From the NCBI GenBank assembly GCA_041390365.1, contig JAWKQB010000002.1, positions 1,132,978 to 1,196,977 of the forward strand: a stretch of DNA of 64,000 nt, in the 5' to 3' direction. Positions 9,081 to 17,251 of the stretch are shown here, in pieces. The stretch is from Syntrophotaleaceae bacterium (GTDB taxonomy: Bacteria; Desulfobacterota; Desulfuromonadia; Desulfuromonadales; Syntrophotaleaceae). The stretch's first letter is position 1, and every line of letters begins with the position of its first letter. Made by a program: the position numbers and the translations under genes. Under the pieces are notes generated by a model. The model was given only the letters and a program-made list of their open reading frames with translations. It was not told where the DNA came from and searched no databases.

Positions 9081-9935
9081 ATGGAGATCATTACCGACGT
9101 CAATGCGATGCAGGCCCGCTGCCTGGCAGCCAGGGAACAGGGACGACGGATCGCCCTGGTGCCGACCATGGGGTTTCTCCACGAAGGGCATCTCTCCCTG
9201 CTCCGTGAAGGGCGCCGGCGGGGTGATCTGCTGGTGCTGTCCCTGTTCGTCAATCCGACTCAGTTCGGCCAGGGGGAGGATTTCGAGTCCTACCCCCGGG
9301 ATCTCGCCGGGGATGCCGATATGGCCCGATCGGTGGGCGTCGACTGGCTCTTCGCCCCCCAAGCCCGCGATATGTACCCCCGCGGCTATGCGACCACTGT
9401 CGAGGTCGAGGGGCTGACCGACACCCTCTGCGGCCGCAGCCGGCCAGGACATTTTCGCGGCGTAACCACTGTGGTCTGCAAAATGTTCGCCATCGTGCAG
9501 CCCCATGTCGCCCTGTTCGGCCGGAAGGATTTCCAGCAGCTTGCGGTTCTAGGCCGCATGACAAAGGATCTCAATCTGCCGGTGGAGATCATCGGCATGC
9601 CCATCATTCGGGAAGAGGACGGATTGGCCATGAGTTCGCGCAACAGCTACCTGGCACCCGATGAGAGACGGCAGGCGCTGGCCCTGAGCGCCTCCATCGG
9701 ACTGGCCAAAGAGGCTGTCCGCCTGGGGGAGAAAAGTGCTGCAACCCTGTGTGAACTGGTCGCCGAACGGATTTGTCAGGAACCGGATGCGGTCATCGAC
9801 TACGTGCAGATATGCCACGGCGAAACCCTGGCCGAGGTCGAGGAGATCGATCGCCAATCGGTGCTGCTGCTCGCCGTGCGCATCGGCCGCACCCGCCTGA
9901 TAGACAACAGTTATCTTCAAGAGGAGGACTGCTGA
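9081..9935 (+). CDS. panC: Pantothenate synthetase (pantoate-beta-alanine ligase)
   Basis: Condenses pantoate with beta-alanine using ATP via a pantoyl adenylate. 284 residues. The nucleotidyltransferase signatures are clear: PTMGFLHEGHLSL with the HEGH (HIGH-like) motif, FVNPTQF, FGRKDFQQ for pantoate binding and the KMSKS-equivalent MSSRNSYL. The start at ATG 9081 (MEIITDVNAM) follows the panB stop by 1 bp. An upstream in-frame start would lie inside panB and adds no conserved sequence. It is the middle gene of panBCD. Confidence 0.96.
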   Translation: MEIITDVNAMQARCLAAREQGRRIALVPTMGFLHEGHLSLLREGRRRGDLLVLSLFVNPTQFGQGEDFESYPRDLAGDADMARSVGVDWLFAPQARDMYPRGYATTVEVEGLTDTLCGRSRPGHFRGVTTVVCKMFAIVQPHVALFGRKDFQQLAVLGRMTKDLNLPVEIIGMPIIREEDGLAMSSRNSYLAPDERRQALALSASIGLAKEAVRLGEKSAATLCELVAERICQEPDAVIDYVQICHGETLAEVEEIDRQSVLLLAVRIGRTRLIDNSYLQEEDC

Positions 9936-9937
9936 AT

Positions 9938-10333
9938 ATGAAGCGCAAAATGCTCAAATCCAAGATCCATCGCGCGACGGTCACCGGCGCCGATCTCGAA
10001 TACGAGGGGAGCGTCACCATCGACGCCGACCTTCTGGCCGCCGCCGACATCCTGCCCTATGAGGCGGTGGACATCTGGAACGTGACCTACGGTACCCGGT
10101 TTCAGACATACGCCATCGAGGGCCTCCCCGGAAGCGGCACCATCTGCATCAACGGCGCCGCCGCCCGCCTGGTCTCCAGGGGGGACAAGGTGATCATCGC
10201 CAGCTGGCTGGAGATCGACGACGAGAAAGCTGCCAGCCACGAGCCGAAGCTGGTTTTCGTCGACGACAGCAACGTGCCCACGGATCAGAAAAAAGAAACC
10301 CCGGGACAGGGCAGCCTGCGAAAGGCGATTTGA
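9938..10333 (+). CDS. panD: Aspartate 1-decarboxylase
   Basis: Decarboxylates aspartate to beta-alanine, the second substrate of PanC, so panBCD together cover the pathway from 2-oxoisovalerate to pantothenate. The proenzyme of 131 residues has the self-cleavage site at exactly Gly24-Ser25 (YEGSVTID), which gives the pyruvoyl group on Ser25. Lys9 and the downstream NGAAAR segment are also in place. The ATG at 9938 is 2 bp after the panC stop and has AGGAGG at 9919-9925 within the panC end. The C-terminal tail after residue 117 is slightly longer than usual. Confidence 0.96.
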   Translation: MKRKMLKSKIHRATVTGADLEYEGSVTIDADLLAAADILPYEAVDIWNVTYGTRFQTYAIEGLPGSGTICINGAAARLVSRGDKVIIASWLEIDDEKAASHEPKLVFVDDSNVPTDQKKETPGQGSLRKAI

Positions 10334-10413
10334 CGATTTTTGAAACAGACCATTGCCGGGCTCAGCAGGCCGGTTTTCCCGATGCCGCCGGTGTCCTGCG
10401 GCTGTGAAGATCG

Positions 10414-11715
10414 ATGACCCTCTATCTGGCCCGCTATCTGGTATCCGTGACCGCGCCGCCCCTGGAGGACGGCGCTCTGCAGGTGGAAAAAGGGCGTATC
10501 GCCGCCGTCGGCACCCGCCGTCAACTGCAGGCGGGATGGAGCGGTGAAGTCGTCGATTTCGGCGATGCCGTGATCCTGCCGCCCCTGGCCAATGCCCATA
10601 CCCACCTCGATCTGACCCGCTTCCCCCGGTGGGCGGCAGAGGCCGACCGGACTTCGGCACCCGCCGACGGTTTTGTCGACTGGATTCTCCATCTCATCGA
10701 GGTCAAGCGCCGGCAACCGTCTGCCGAACTCCGTCGATCCCTGGAAGACGGCCTGCAGCAGTCTCTGCAGGCCGGCACCGGGGCTCTCGGCGACATTCTT
10801 TCCTGCCCGGACATCTTCCCCGCCTACCAGAACTGCCCCCTGCATGGACGGGTCTTTCTCGAAATCCTGGGGCTCGATCCCGGTCAGGTTCAAAGCCGCC
10901 TCGAAACGCTGCAACCCATTCTTGACCAGCGCCCGGCGGGGACGCGTCTCGTCCCCGGACTGGCTCCCCATGCTCCCTACACCATGTCCGCCGCCGTCAT
11001 GGAGCCGATCCGTTCGGCTGCCCGGTACAGGCCTTTGAGCATCCACTTTGCCGAATCGGCCGAGGAGAGTGAATTTCTCCAGTCATCTTCCGGCGCCCTG
11101 GCCGAAAAACTCTACCCCGCAGTCGGCTGGAACGGAGCAGTGCCGCCGGCCCCTCACAGACGGCCGACCGGTTGGCTTGAAGACCAGGGGATCCTGGATC
11201 TCGAGCCGCTGCTGGTCCATGGCGTCCAGGTGACGCGGGAGGATGCCGAACTGCTGGGTCGCAAAGGTGCGACTCTGGTCCTCTGCCCCCGATCCAACGC
11301 CCGGCTGCGGGTGGGCCGGGCGCCGGTTGAGCTCTACCTGGCGGCCGGGGTCCCCCTCGCCCTCGGCACCGACAGTTGCGCCAGCAGCCCGTCCCTTTCG
11401 GTTTGGGATGAACTGGCCTGTGCCGCCCGGATCTACGGCGACCTCCTGTCTCCAGCGCAACTGCTCGCCATGGCCACGGTCAACGGAGCCCGGGCTCTCG
11501 GTCTGCAGGGGGAGATGGGGGCGCTCGAACCGGGTTGGGGTGTTCATTTCCAGGTTCTTCCGCTGAATTCAACAGTTGGTCCCGAGGATCTGGAATCCTT
11601 TCTCTGTCACCGCGGCGGAGATTTGGGCGGGGGCTGTCTCTACCTGGACGGGCGCCGCCGGGTCTTGAAATCCAACCGGCCCGATAATATAATTTCGCCT
11701 TTGGCAGTGGAGTAG
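10414..11715 (+). CDS. Amidohydrolase, aminodeoxyfutalosine deaminase-like
   Basis: A metal-dependent deaminase of the TRZ/ATZ-cytosine deaminase group, 433 residues. The metal ligands are visible: HTH at residues 62-64 (NAHTHLD), a later HFAES, the VHG histidine, and the aspartate in GTDSCASSPSLSVWDE. The closest pattern I recall is the deaminase that acts on 6-amino-6-deoxyfutalosine in the futalosine menaquinone route, which is used by many anaerobic deltaproteobacteria. The substrate assignment is inference; an SAH- or guanine-deaminase-like role cannot be excluded. DUF502 follows 3 bp later. Confidence 0.72.
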   Translation: MTLYLARYLVSVTAPPLEDGALQVEKGRIAAVGTRRQLQAGWSGEVVDFGDAVILPPLANAHTHLDLTRFPRWAAEADRTSAPADGFVDWILHLIEVKRRQPSAELRRSLEDGLQQSLQAGTGALGDILSCPDIFPAYQNCPLHGRVFLEILGLDPGQVQSRLETLQPILDQRPAGTRLVPGLAPHAPYTMSAAVMEPIRSAARYRPLSIHFAESAEESEFLQSSSGALAEKLYPAVGWNGAVPPAPHRRPTGWLEDQGILDLEPLLVHGVQVTREDAELLGRKGATLVLCPRSNARLRVGRAPVELYLAAGVPLALGTDSCASSPSLSVWDELACAARIYGDLLSPAQLLAMATVNGARALGLQGEMGALEPGWGVHFQVLPLNSTVGPEDLESFLCHRGGDLGGGCLYLDGRRRVLKSNRPDNIISPLAVE

Positions 11716-11718
11716 CGA

Positions 11719-12414
11719 ATGGGAAAATCGTCGGCATTTCGGCGACTGATTCGAAAAAAGATAAGACGGTCCTTTCTGGCCGGGCTGCTGGTGGTGATCC
11801 CCTTGGGGATGACCCTGCTCGTGGTGCGATGGATCATTGCCCTCATGGATGGGCTGCTCATACGGTTTCTGCCTCAGCGCTTCTGGCCCGAGGCCCTGGT
11901 CGGCTTTCCCGTCCCCGGGCTCGGACTGGTCGCAACCCTGTTTTTAATCCTGATAGTCGGCCTGCTCGTCAGTAGCTATTTCGGGCGGTCGGTGGTCAAT
12001 TTTTCCGAGCGGATGATGGCGCGCATCCCCTTGGTCAACGGAATCTATGGTCTCTTCAAGCAGGTGGCGGACACGGTGCTGAGCGCCGAGCGCCAGGGCT
12101 TTCGCAAAGTGGTGCTGCTCGAATACCCCCGCAGGGGTATCTGGTCCGTCGGCTTCGTCACCGGCATCAGCCAGGGCGAGGTGCAGAAATTGACCGATCA
12201 GCATATGATCAACGTCTTCATACCCACCACCCCCAATCCAACCTCAGGGTGGTACATACTGGTGCCGGAGGAAGAAGCCCAGGAACTGGACATGACCGTC
12301 GAGGAAGCCTTCAAACTGATCATCTCCGGCGGCATGGTGACGCCCCCGGAGCGGCCCCGGCGGAGGCGACGGCCGGTTGGAGAGGACGCCCTCGAGCCGG
12401 GAGAATTGCCATGA
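11719..12414 (+). CDS. DUF502 family membrane protein
   Basis: 231 residues with a basic N terminus (RRLIRKKIRRS) and two clear membrane segments at about 20-42 and 70-93. A soluble part with the family pattern SGWYILVPEEEAQELDMTVEEAFKLIISGG follows. The biochemical function of DUF502 is not known to me. The last codons overlap the RseC-like gene in an ATGA, so the two are translationally coupled. It is likely part of a run with the amidohydrolase, rseC-like and smpB genes. Confidence 0.85.
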   Translation: MGKSSAFRRLIRKKIRRSFLAGLLVVIPLGMTLLVVRWIIALMDGLLIRFLPQRFWPEALVGFPVPGLGLVATLFLILIVGLLVSSYFGRSVVNFSERMMARIPLVNGIYGLFKQVADTVLSAERQGFRKVVLLEYPRRGIWSVGFVTGISQGEVQKLTDQHMINVFIPTTPNPTSGWYILVPEEEAQELDMTVEEAFKLIISGGMVTPPERPRRRRRPVGEDALEPGELP

Positions 12415-12884
12415 AGCAGGTCAAGGGACTTGTGGTCGAGATTCCGGACCCCGGTGTCGTCGAGGTACTCAGCCCGAAAAGCTTCTTCTGTTCACACGGC
12501 GGCCCTCTCGGTATCCGCAAAATAGAAGACCGCCGCCATCTGCGGATCCGGGCACTCAACATCGTCGGCGCCAAAACCGGGGATCGGGTCAGACTCGCCC
12601 TCAGGCCCGGAAGAGCGCTGCTGGCGTTGTTTCTGCTCTGGGTTCTGCCCCTGATTGGGCTTCTCGCCGGCGCCCTCATCGGCATGCTGCTCGGGAGCTA
12701 TCTGCCGATCCACGCCCCGCCGAACCTGCTGGCGGCCCTGCTGGGGTTGGGACTCATGGCCGGATGCTTCGTTCTGGTCCGGATCGGCTGCAGGGCGGTT
12801 CCGGCGGACCTGTTCATGCCCGAATTGATTGAAATCCTGCCCGCCGAGGAATTGCTGGAGGAAGAATACCGCCATGGGGATTAA
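12411..12884 (+). CDS. RseC/MucC-like positive regulator of sigma E
   Basis: 157 residues. An N-terminal soluble part has cysteines and charged residues (CSHGGPLGIRKIEDRRHLRIRALN) and is followed by two membrane helices at about 63-85 and 97-120. This is the RseC/MucC architecture, a family tied to sigma-E signalling and to the SoxR-reducing Rsx/Rnf system. Start ATG 12411 overlaps the DUF502 stop. Its end overlaps the smpB start by 11 bp. The family call rests on architecture and remembered motifs, so it is moderately sure. Confidence 0.65.
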   Translation: MKQVKGLVVEIPDPGVVEVLSPKSFFCSHGGPLGIRKIEDRRHLRIRALNIVGAKTGDRVRLALRPGRALLALFLLWVLPLIGLLAGALIGMLLGSYLPIHAPPNLLAALLGLGLMAGCFVLVRIGCRAVPADLFMPELIEILPAEELLEEEYRHGD

Positions 12885-13326
12885 AATTATCGCCAACAAC
12901 AAGAAGGCCTTCCACGACTACTTCATCGAAGATGTCTACGAGGCGGGCCTTGTGCTCACCGGCACCGAGGTCAAGTCGCTGCGCCTCGGCAAGGTCAACC
13001 TCAAGGAGTCCTTCTGCCGGATCATGGACGGCGAGGTGTTCATCAACAACATGAACATCCCCCCCTACGAATTCGGCAACCGGGAGAACCACGATCCGAC
13101 CCGGGTGCGCAAGCTGCTGCTGCACCGCGAGGAGATCGAAAAACTGATCCGCAAGGTTGACGAAAGGGGGTTCTCCCTGGTGCCGACCAAGATCTACTTC
13201 AAGGCAGGGCGGGTCAAGCTCGAGATAGGTCTGGCCCGGGGGAAAAAACTCCACGACAAGCGTCACACCCTGAAGCAGAAGGAAGCCGACCGGGAAATGG
13301 CCCGGGCCGTGCGGGATCGGCAGTAA
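12874..13326 (+). CDS. smpB: SsrA-binding protein SmpB
   Basis: Binds tmRNA and delivers it to stalled ribosomes for trans-translation. 150 residues, normal length. IIANNKKAFHDYFIEDVYEAGLVLTGTEVKSLR is the family N-terminal signature. YEFGNRENHDPTRVRKLLLHREEI and the basic C-terminal tail (KKLHDKRHTLKQKEADREMARAVR) are intact. The start is the ATG at 12874 (MGIKIIAN). A longer frame from 12829 would read through the preceding gene. An ssrA gene is often nearby in other genomes; I looked for one and could not recognise it here. Confidence 0.96.
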   Translation: MGIKIIANNKKAFHDYFIEDVYEAGLVLTGTEVKSLRLGKVNLKESFCRIMDGEVFINNMNIPPYEFGNRENHDPTRVRKLLLHREEIEKLIRKVDERGFSLVPTKIYFKAGRVKLEIGLARGKKLHDKRHTLKQKEADREMARAVRDRQ

Positions 13327-13344
13327 ACACCCTTCCGATGAAAA

Positions 13345-13370
13345 ACGCCCGACCCAGATGGGTCGGGCGT
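13345..13370. terminator. Bidirectional rho-independent terminator
   Basis: Perfect 11-bp stem ACGCCCGACCC / GGGTCGGGCGT with an AGAT loop, A-tract on the left and T-tract on the right. It lies between the convergent smpB and PADEQ-repeat genes and can serve both. Confidence 0.9.
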
Positions 13371-13403
13371 TTTCCGTTCTTCCGGTTGGGAACCACTTTT
13401 TCG

Positions 13404-14471
13404 CTATTCGACCAACGGTTGCTCGACAGCCGGTTGTTCATCAGCGGGTTGTTCATCAGCCGGTTGTTCATCAGCCGGTTGTTCATCAGCCGGTTGTTCA
13501 TCAGCCGGTTGTTCATCAGCCGGTTGTTCATCAGCCGGTTGTTCATCAGCCGGTTGCTCATCAGCCGGTTGCTCATCAGCCGGTTGCTCATCAGCGGGTT
13601 GTTCATCAGCCGGTTGCTCATCAGCGGGTTGTTCATCAGCCGGTTGCTCATCAGCCGGTTGCTCATCAGCCGGTTGCTCATCAGCGGGTTGTTCATCAGC
13701 CGGTTGCTCATCAGCCGGTTGCTCATCAGCCGGTTGCTCATCAGCCGGTTGCTCATCAGCCGGTTGCTCATCGGCCGGTTCCTCGGCAGCCGGTATCATT
13801 CCGGCCGGCTCCATAGCAGCCGGTTCCTTATCAAAGGGTTCCGGAGTCATCGGCTCCTCCGGTTTCCCATTCACCGCCTCTTCATCCATCTTTTCCTTCG
13901 TCAGGCTCAGGGCCGTTATATCGGCATTGCCGAAGGAGAAATTTTCCTGAAATGCAGCGGTGCCGAACGCTTCGTTCAAGGCCTCGGCAGCCCTCTGGGT
14001 CAGGCGGAGATTGACATCGGGAATGACGATCAATCCTTGCTCATCCGGTTCAATGGACCGGGGCAACTCCAAATCGAATAGGGGGATACGATCGAGGATG
14101 TCGTCATCGACGGCGACCAGAGCGGTCAGAACCGGGCTGTCCCCCGTGGTGCTGATGATAAAGTTGAGCAGGGACACTTTCCTGTCGGAGGTCTTGAGGG
14201 TCAGTCCGCCGCCATGAAAAATATCCCCCTTGGCATTGCCCTGATCGATGGCCCCGGCGGGAATCGGGAAAATTGAGGTGGCATTCCGGTTATCGAATTT
14301 CGCCGGCACAAGGCCCGACGGGTCGATATCCATCGACTCGAGGGCCTGAAGGGCCTCGGATGAGATGTCGACCCTGGTGACTCCGCCGACGATTTGGGCG
14401 ATGGGGGCGGCAAAAGCCATTCCGCCCAGCAACAGTGGGATCAAAAAGGTTGCGAGAACTGTTTTTTTCAT
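13404..14471 (-). CDS. Secreted protein with a 23-fold PADEQ pentapeptide tail
   Basis: 355 residues. Residues 1-21 (MKKTVLATFLIPLLLGGMAFA) are a signal peptide ending AFA. About 22-205 form a compact domain of no family I recognise (VGGVTRVDISSEALQALESMD, then VLTALVAVDDDILDRIPLFDLELPR). The rest is low-complexity Pro/Ala/Asp/Glu/Gln sequence: about 23 uninterrupted PADEQ copies, ending PAVEQPLVE. The tail should be disordered and strongly acidic, so a surface or periplasmic role is plausible. Transcription ends at the shared terminator at 13345-13370. The length of the repeat may vary between strains. Confidence 0.8.
   Translation of the reverse strand: MKKTVLATFLIPLLLGGMAFAAPIAQIVGGVTRVDISSEALQALESMDIDPSGLVPAKFDNRNATSIFPIPAGAIDQGNAKGDIFHGGGLTLKTSDRKVSLLNFIISTTGDSPVLTALVAVDDDILDRIPLFDLELPRSIEPDEQGLIVIPDVNLRLTQRAAEALNEAFGTAAFQENFSFGNADITALSLTKEKMDEEAVNGKPEEPMTPEPFDKEPAAMEPAGMIPAAEEPADEQPADEQPADEQPADEQPADEQPADEQPADEQPADEQPADEQPADEQPADEQPADEQPADEQPADEQPADEQPADEQPADEQPADEQPADEQPADEQPADEQPADEQPADEQPAVEQPLVE
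13431..13775 (-). repeat. 15-bp tandem repeat encoding PADEQ, 23 units
   Basis: Twenty-three head-to-tail 15-bp units with no indels. The units differ almost only at two third-codon positions (GAA/GAG and CCG/CCC), so the protein repeat is perfect. The CCC variant always occurs together with GAA, which suggests expansion by copying blocks. A degenerate unit (AVEQP) lies on the 3' side and related ones on the 5' side. Confidence 0.95.
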
Positions 14472-15056
14472 GTTTACCTCCCAGCTTCAGGTTTTTAGAT
14501 CCTTTTCACTGCTGCCCGGCTCGATGAAATCGACCTCCAGAATCCGAGGAAGGGGGTAGCTCTGAAAGTTTCGTCTCCTGCATGCTGGTACAAAGGTAAT
14601 CCGTGAAAAAAATCAGTGAATTCATTAGTTTATTGAACGGGCCATTGAAGAACCGGGCAAGAGTGATGCCTTCCAGCAAAGCTAGCAGGTTTCTCTTTTT
14701 TTTCCAGAGTCGGACTGAAAAGAATATCGATCACTGACATTAAGTCTTTGCTCGCTCCGCTTCGATTCCGCATCATCCATATAAAAAGGGTCTGCCCCCA
14801 GTGCGACAGACCCTTTTTTATGGTGGAAGTGCTGCGACCCGGCGGAATAGGAGCGCCTCGGCCGCATCGTCGCCTGGTACGAGCAGGAAGCGGCGTAAAC
14901 GCTCCTTTCTTTTATCCGCCATGTAAATACATCAATAAACTCATCATGATCTGGGAACGTTACCTGCTGGGTTGCGGATATCCATCTTGACTAAACCTCA
15001 AAATGGTTTTATCTTTGTATGTACGATGTTGTAACCAAATAATGACGGAGGCCGCC
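14472..15056. other. Non-coding stretch with a duplicated terminator module
   Basis: No supportable gene in 585 bp. It holds upstream sequence of the PADEQ gene and a terminator (14783-14818). Also here is the first copy of a short repeat, CTGACATT..GCTCGCTCCGC..ATATAAAAAGGG, at about 14734-14790; its second copy is at about 16335-16400. A short in-frame piece ending WYEQEAA before a TAA near 14898 may be a gene remnant, but it is too short to name. Confidence 0.5.
14783..14818. terminator. Rho-independent terminator, intact copy
   Basis: Perfect 12-bp stem AAAAAGGGTCTG / CAGACCCTTTTT with a 12-nt loop. A second copy of the same module was split by the IS21 element (arms at 16383-16394 and 18606-18617). 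Confidence 0.85.
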
Positions 15057-15284
15057 ATGATCAAAACCTTGACCAAGCACGGCAACAGCCTGGCGCTGGT
15101 GATCGAAAAACCGATACTGGAACTGCTCGGGGCCGATGCCGAGACCCCCTTCGACGTCACCACCGACGGCCAGGTGCTGATTCTTTCCCCCATCAAGGAT
15201 GCTGATCGTAGCGAGGCGTTCTCGACCGCTCTCGACAGGGTCAATGCCCGCTACCCTAAAGCACTCAAGAAGCTGGCGGAGTAA
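15057..15284 (+). CDS. AbrB/MazE-type antitoxin
   Basis: 75 residues with the swapped-hairpin AbrB pattern MIKTLTKHGNSLALVIEKPILELLGADAETPFDV. The N terminus is DNA-binding and the C-terminal tail (SEAFSTALDRVNARYPKALKKL) would wrap the toxin. ATG 15057 has GGAGG at 15047-15051. It ends 3 bp before the Doc gene, the usual antitoxin-first order of an autoregulated toxin-antitoxin pair. A longer in-frame ORF begins at 15003 but lacks an SD. The first 120 bp, including the leader, are duplicated at 48860-48983. Confidence 0.85.
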   Translation: MIKTLTKHGNSLALVIEKPILELLGADAETPFDVTTDGQVLILSPIKDADRSEAFSTALDRVNARYPKALKKLAE

Positions 15285-15287
15285 GGG

Positions 15288-15671
15288 GTGAAATTCCTCA
15301 GCCTGACCGAGGTTCTGGCAATCCACCGGGACCAGATCTCCCGCTACGGCGGCACAACCGGCATCAGGGATATTGAGCTGCTCAAATCGGCGCTTGGTAT
15401 GCCCATGGCGACCTACAGCGGTGAATTCCTGCACACCGACATTTACGAGATGGCCGCCGCCTATCTGTTTCATCTGGTCAAGAACCATCCCTTCCTCGAC
15501 GGCAACAAGCGGGTCGGCGCGGTGACGGCGTTGGTGTTCCTGCTTCTGAACGACCACGACTTCGATGCGCCGGAGGATGACCTTGCCGAGACAGTGCTGT
15601 CTGTCGCCCGGGGCGAGATCGACAAGGCCGAGGTGGCGGTGTTCAACCGCCGCTGGAGCAAAGCGCTGTAG
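15288..15671 (+). CDS. doc: Doc-family toxin (Fic domain)
   Basis: 127 residues, the length of P1 Doc. The Fic motif HPFLDGNKRVG is intact near residues 66-76 and resembles the motif of Doc, a kinase that phosphorylates EF-Tu, so an active toxin is likely. The GTG start at 15288 lies 3 bp after the antitoxin stop, with GGGG just upstream as a weak SD, so translation is probably coupled. The partner here is an AbrB-type rather than a Phd antitoxin, a known combination. Confidence 0.88.
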   Translation: MKFLSLTEVLAIHRDQISRYGGTTGIRDIELLKSALGMPMATYSGEFLHTDIYEMAAAYLFHLVKNHPFLDGNKRVGAVTALVFLLLNDHDFDAPEDDLAETVLSVARGEIDKAEVAVFNRRWSKAL

Positions 15672-15688
15672 ATTCCCTTTGATCAAGC

Positions 15689-15723
15689 CTTCGGACGCCG
15701 GTTCGGTTTTCGAAAATGGAATT
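15689..15723. repeat. Short dispersed repeat, copy 1
   Basis: TCGGACGCCGGTTCGGTT followed by AAA and GGAAT-GAA. It recurs with a few changes at 23786-23820, in the same orientation. The 200 bp after doc hold no gene. Confidence 0.5.
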
Positions 15724-15869
15724 GAACAAAATCGCCCGACGTTTCGAAAAACCATTTGCTTTTTCCGACACGCCAGGGGTGAATGACACCGGCTGCCAAA
15801 ACGAACAGGGCCGTCCCTTTGAGACAGGCCTTTCGGCTGTCCAAATTTGCTCCAGGCAAATTTGTCGGA

Positions 15870-16225
15870 AATTATCTGCCGCCGTGTTGGGCCAACACCT
15901 GGTGGCCCTTGTCGGTCAGGCGATATTTCTGCAAGCGGCTGTTGGGTTTGTCGGGGATGGTCATCTCAATCAGGCCGTCGGCCAGGGCCGGTTTAAGGTA
16001 GCGCTCGCGGAAGGATTTGCGGTCTGAAAGCCCCAGGGCGGATTGCAGCGTCTCTCGGTCCATTTCGCCCTGGATCGCCGCCAGCAGCTCGCCGACTTGG
16101 GGGGTGACTTGAGGGCTGACTTGGGGGGGTGAAGCTGGTCACCGTATCCAAAATCATCCGCAACATGAAGGCGATGAAGGGCGCGGAATCGGTCTTTTGG
16201 GTGCTTTGGCCTGGTGCTCGAAGAT
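15870..16225 (-). pseudogene. Remnant of a Fic-family protein, C-terminal part, frameshifted
   Basis: On the minus strand the sequence reads TDSAPFIAFMLRMILDTVTSF, then the frame shifts, then PQVSPQVTPQVGELLAAIQGEMDRETLQSALGL and a winged-helix end (LQKYRLTDKGHQVLAQHGGR). This is the usual C terminus of large Fic proteins: the end of the Fic domain, a PQV repeat linker and a winged helix. The frame breaks at a run of seven Cs (minus strand, about 16124-16130); six would restore it. The catalytic part is missing. It is either a decayed gene or a truncated gene with a slippery tract. Confidence 0.7.
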
Positions 16226-16395
16226 CAGGCGACAGACCCTTGGCGGGAATCGCCTACTACGTCGGGCACATCCTGTTCCCTCCTGCGTAGGCTCCCCTCC
16301 GCTCGCTGACGCGGCCATCCCTGGCCGCTTTTCTGACATTTAGTCAGCGCTCGCTCCGCTTCGATTCCGCATCAAACATATAAAAAGGGCCTGCC

Positions 16396-16400
16396 GCTAG
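16396..16400. repeat. IS21 target-site duplication GCTAG, left
   Basis: GCTAG directly before the IS; the same five bases follow it at 18596-18600. Confidence 0.85.
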
Positions 16401-16471
16401 TGTCAATGGGAACTGAAAAGTGTACCAGTTACGGGAATTGAAAAGTGTACCACCTGCAGGGAGAGACCTTT

Positions 16472-17251
16472 TCAATCCGGGGACGATGAGATGGAAGAAT
16501 CACCTCCTTTCTGGGAGAGTTGGTTGGCGAATGCATGGCCTTGAAGTCTGTAGCTGTGGCCCTTGATGTTGATCACCCGGCAATGGTGCAGCAGCCGGTC
16601 CAGAATGGCCGAGGCGATGACCGGATCGCCGAAGAGTTCCTGCCAGTCGGAGAAGCTTTTGTTGGACGTGATGATCGTCGAGCTCTTCTCGTAGCGGTAG
16701 GTGACGAACTGAAAGAAGAGATACGCCTCCTGGCTGGTGACGGGAAGATAGCCGACCTCATCGACGATGACGAGACTGGAATTGAGGTAGGCCTTTCCCT
16801 TGGCCTGGCTCTCCTTGAGCTTGGCGATCAGCGTGTGCATGGTGGTGAAGTAGACGCGAAAGCCGTGGTAGCAGGCCTTGATGGCCAAAGCGATCGCCAG
16901 ATGGGTTTTGCCAACGCCCGGCGGTCCCAGGAAGATGACGTTTTCGTGTTTGGCAAGCAGGGTCAGATCAAAGAGTTCCATGACGGCCTTTTTGTCCAGA
17001 TGAGGATGGAAGGTGAAGTCGTACTCCTCGATGGTTTTGGCCATGGGCAGGCCGGCTATCTTCATGGCGGTATCGACGCGCCGCTTGTCTTTGGCCGCCA
17101 CCTCTTCCTCCAAAAGCTGGTCGAGGAAGCTGAGATAGGAGGCGCCGTTAGCTTGGGAGAGGGTTGCGACATCATCGAGGATTTCCACCGCCTTGAAGAG
17201 TTTCAGCCGTTTCAGGTTGTCCTGCAGGCGATCAAAGGTCAGTTGGTCCAT
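16472..17251 (-). CDS. istB: IS21 transposition helper ATPase IstB
   Basis: 259 residues. AAA+ ATPase with Walker A GPPGVGKTHLA near residue 110, Walker B LVIVDEVGYLP and sensor ITSNKSFSDW, as in DnaC-like IstB. It assists IstA in target selection and transposition. ATG 17251 has GGAGG 6 bases upstream, inside the istA end. The start overlaps istA by 13 bp, suggesting coupled translation. Length is typical and there are no disruptions. Confidence 0.94.
   Translation of the reverse strand: MDQLTFDRLQDNLKRLKLFKAVEILDDVATLSQANGASYLSFLDQLLEEEVAAKDKRRVDTAMKIAGLPMAKTIEEYDFTFHPHLDKKAVMELFDLTLLAKHENVIFLGPPGVGKTHLAIALAIKACYHGFRVYFTTMHTLIAKLKESQAKGKAYLNSSLVIVDEVGYLPVTSQEAYLFFQFVTYRYEKSSTIITSNKSFSDWQELFGDPVIASAILDRLLHHCRVINIKGHSYRLQGHAFANQLSQKGGDSSISSSPD

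Noticed and set aside
13431..13775. CRISPR-like repeated structure
   Set aside because: Units are contiguous 15-bp tandem repeats with no spacers and lie in a coding frame.
13338..14081. Several open frames across the 15-bp repeat, on both strands
   Set aside because: A 15-bp unit without stops keeps all frames open. Only the minus frame with a signal peptide and a normal N-terminal domain is credible.
13327..14800. ssrA (tmRNA) gene next to smpB
   Set aside because: No tmRNA 5' signature, tag frame or T-arm with ACCA end could be found.
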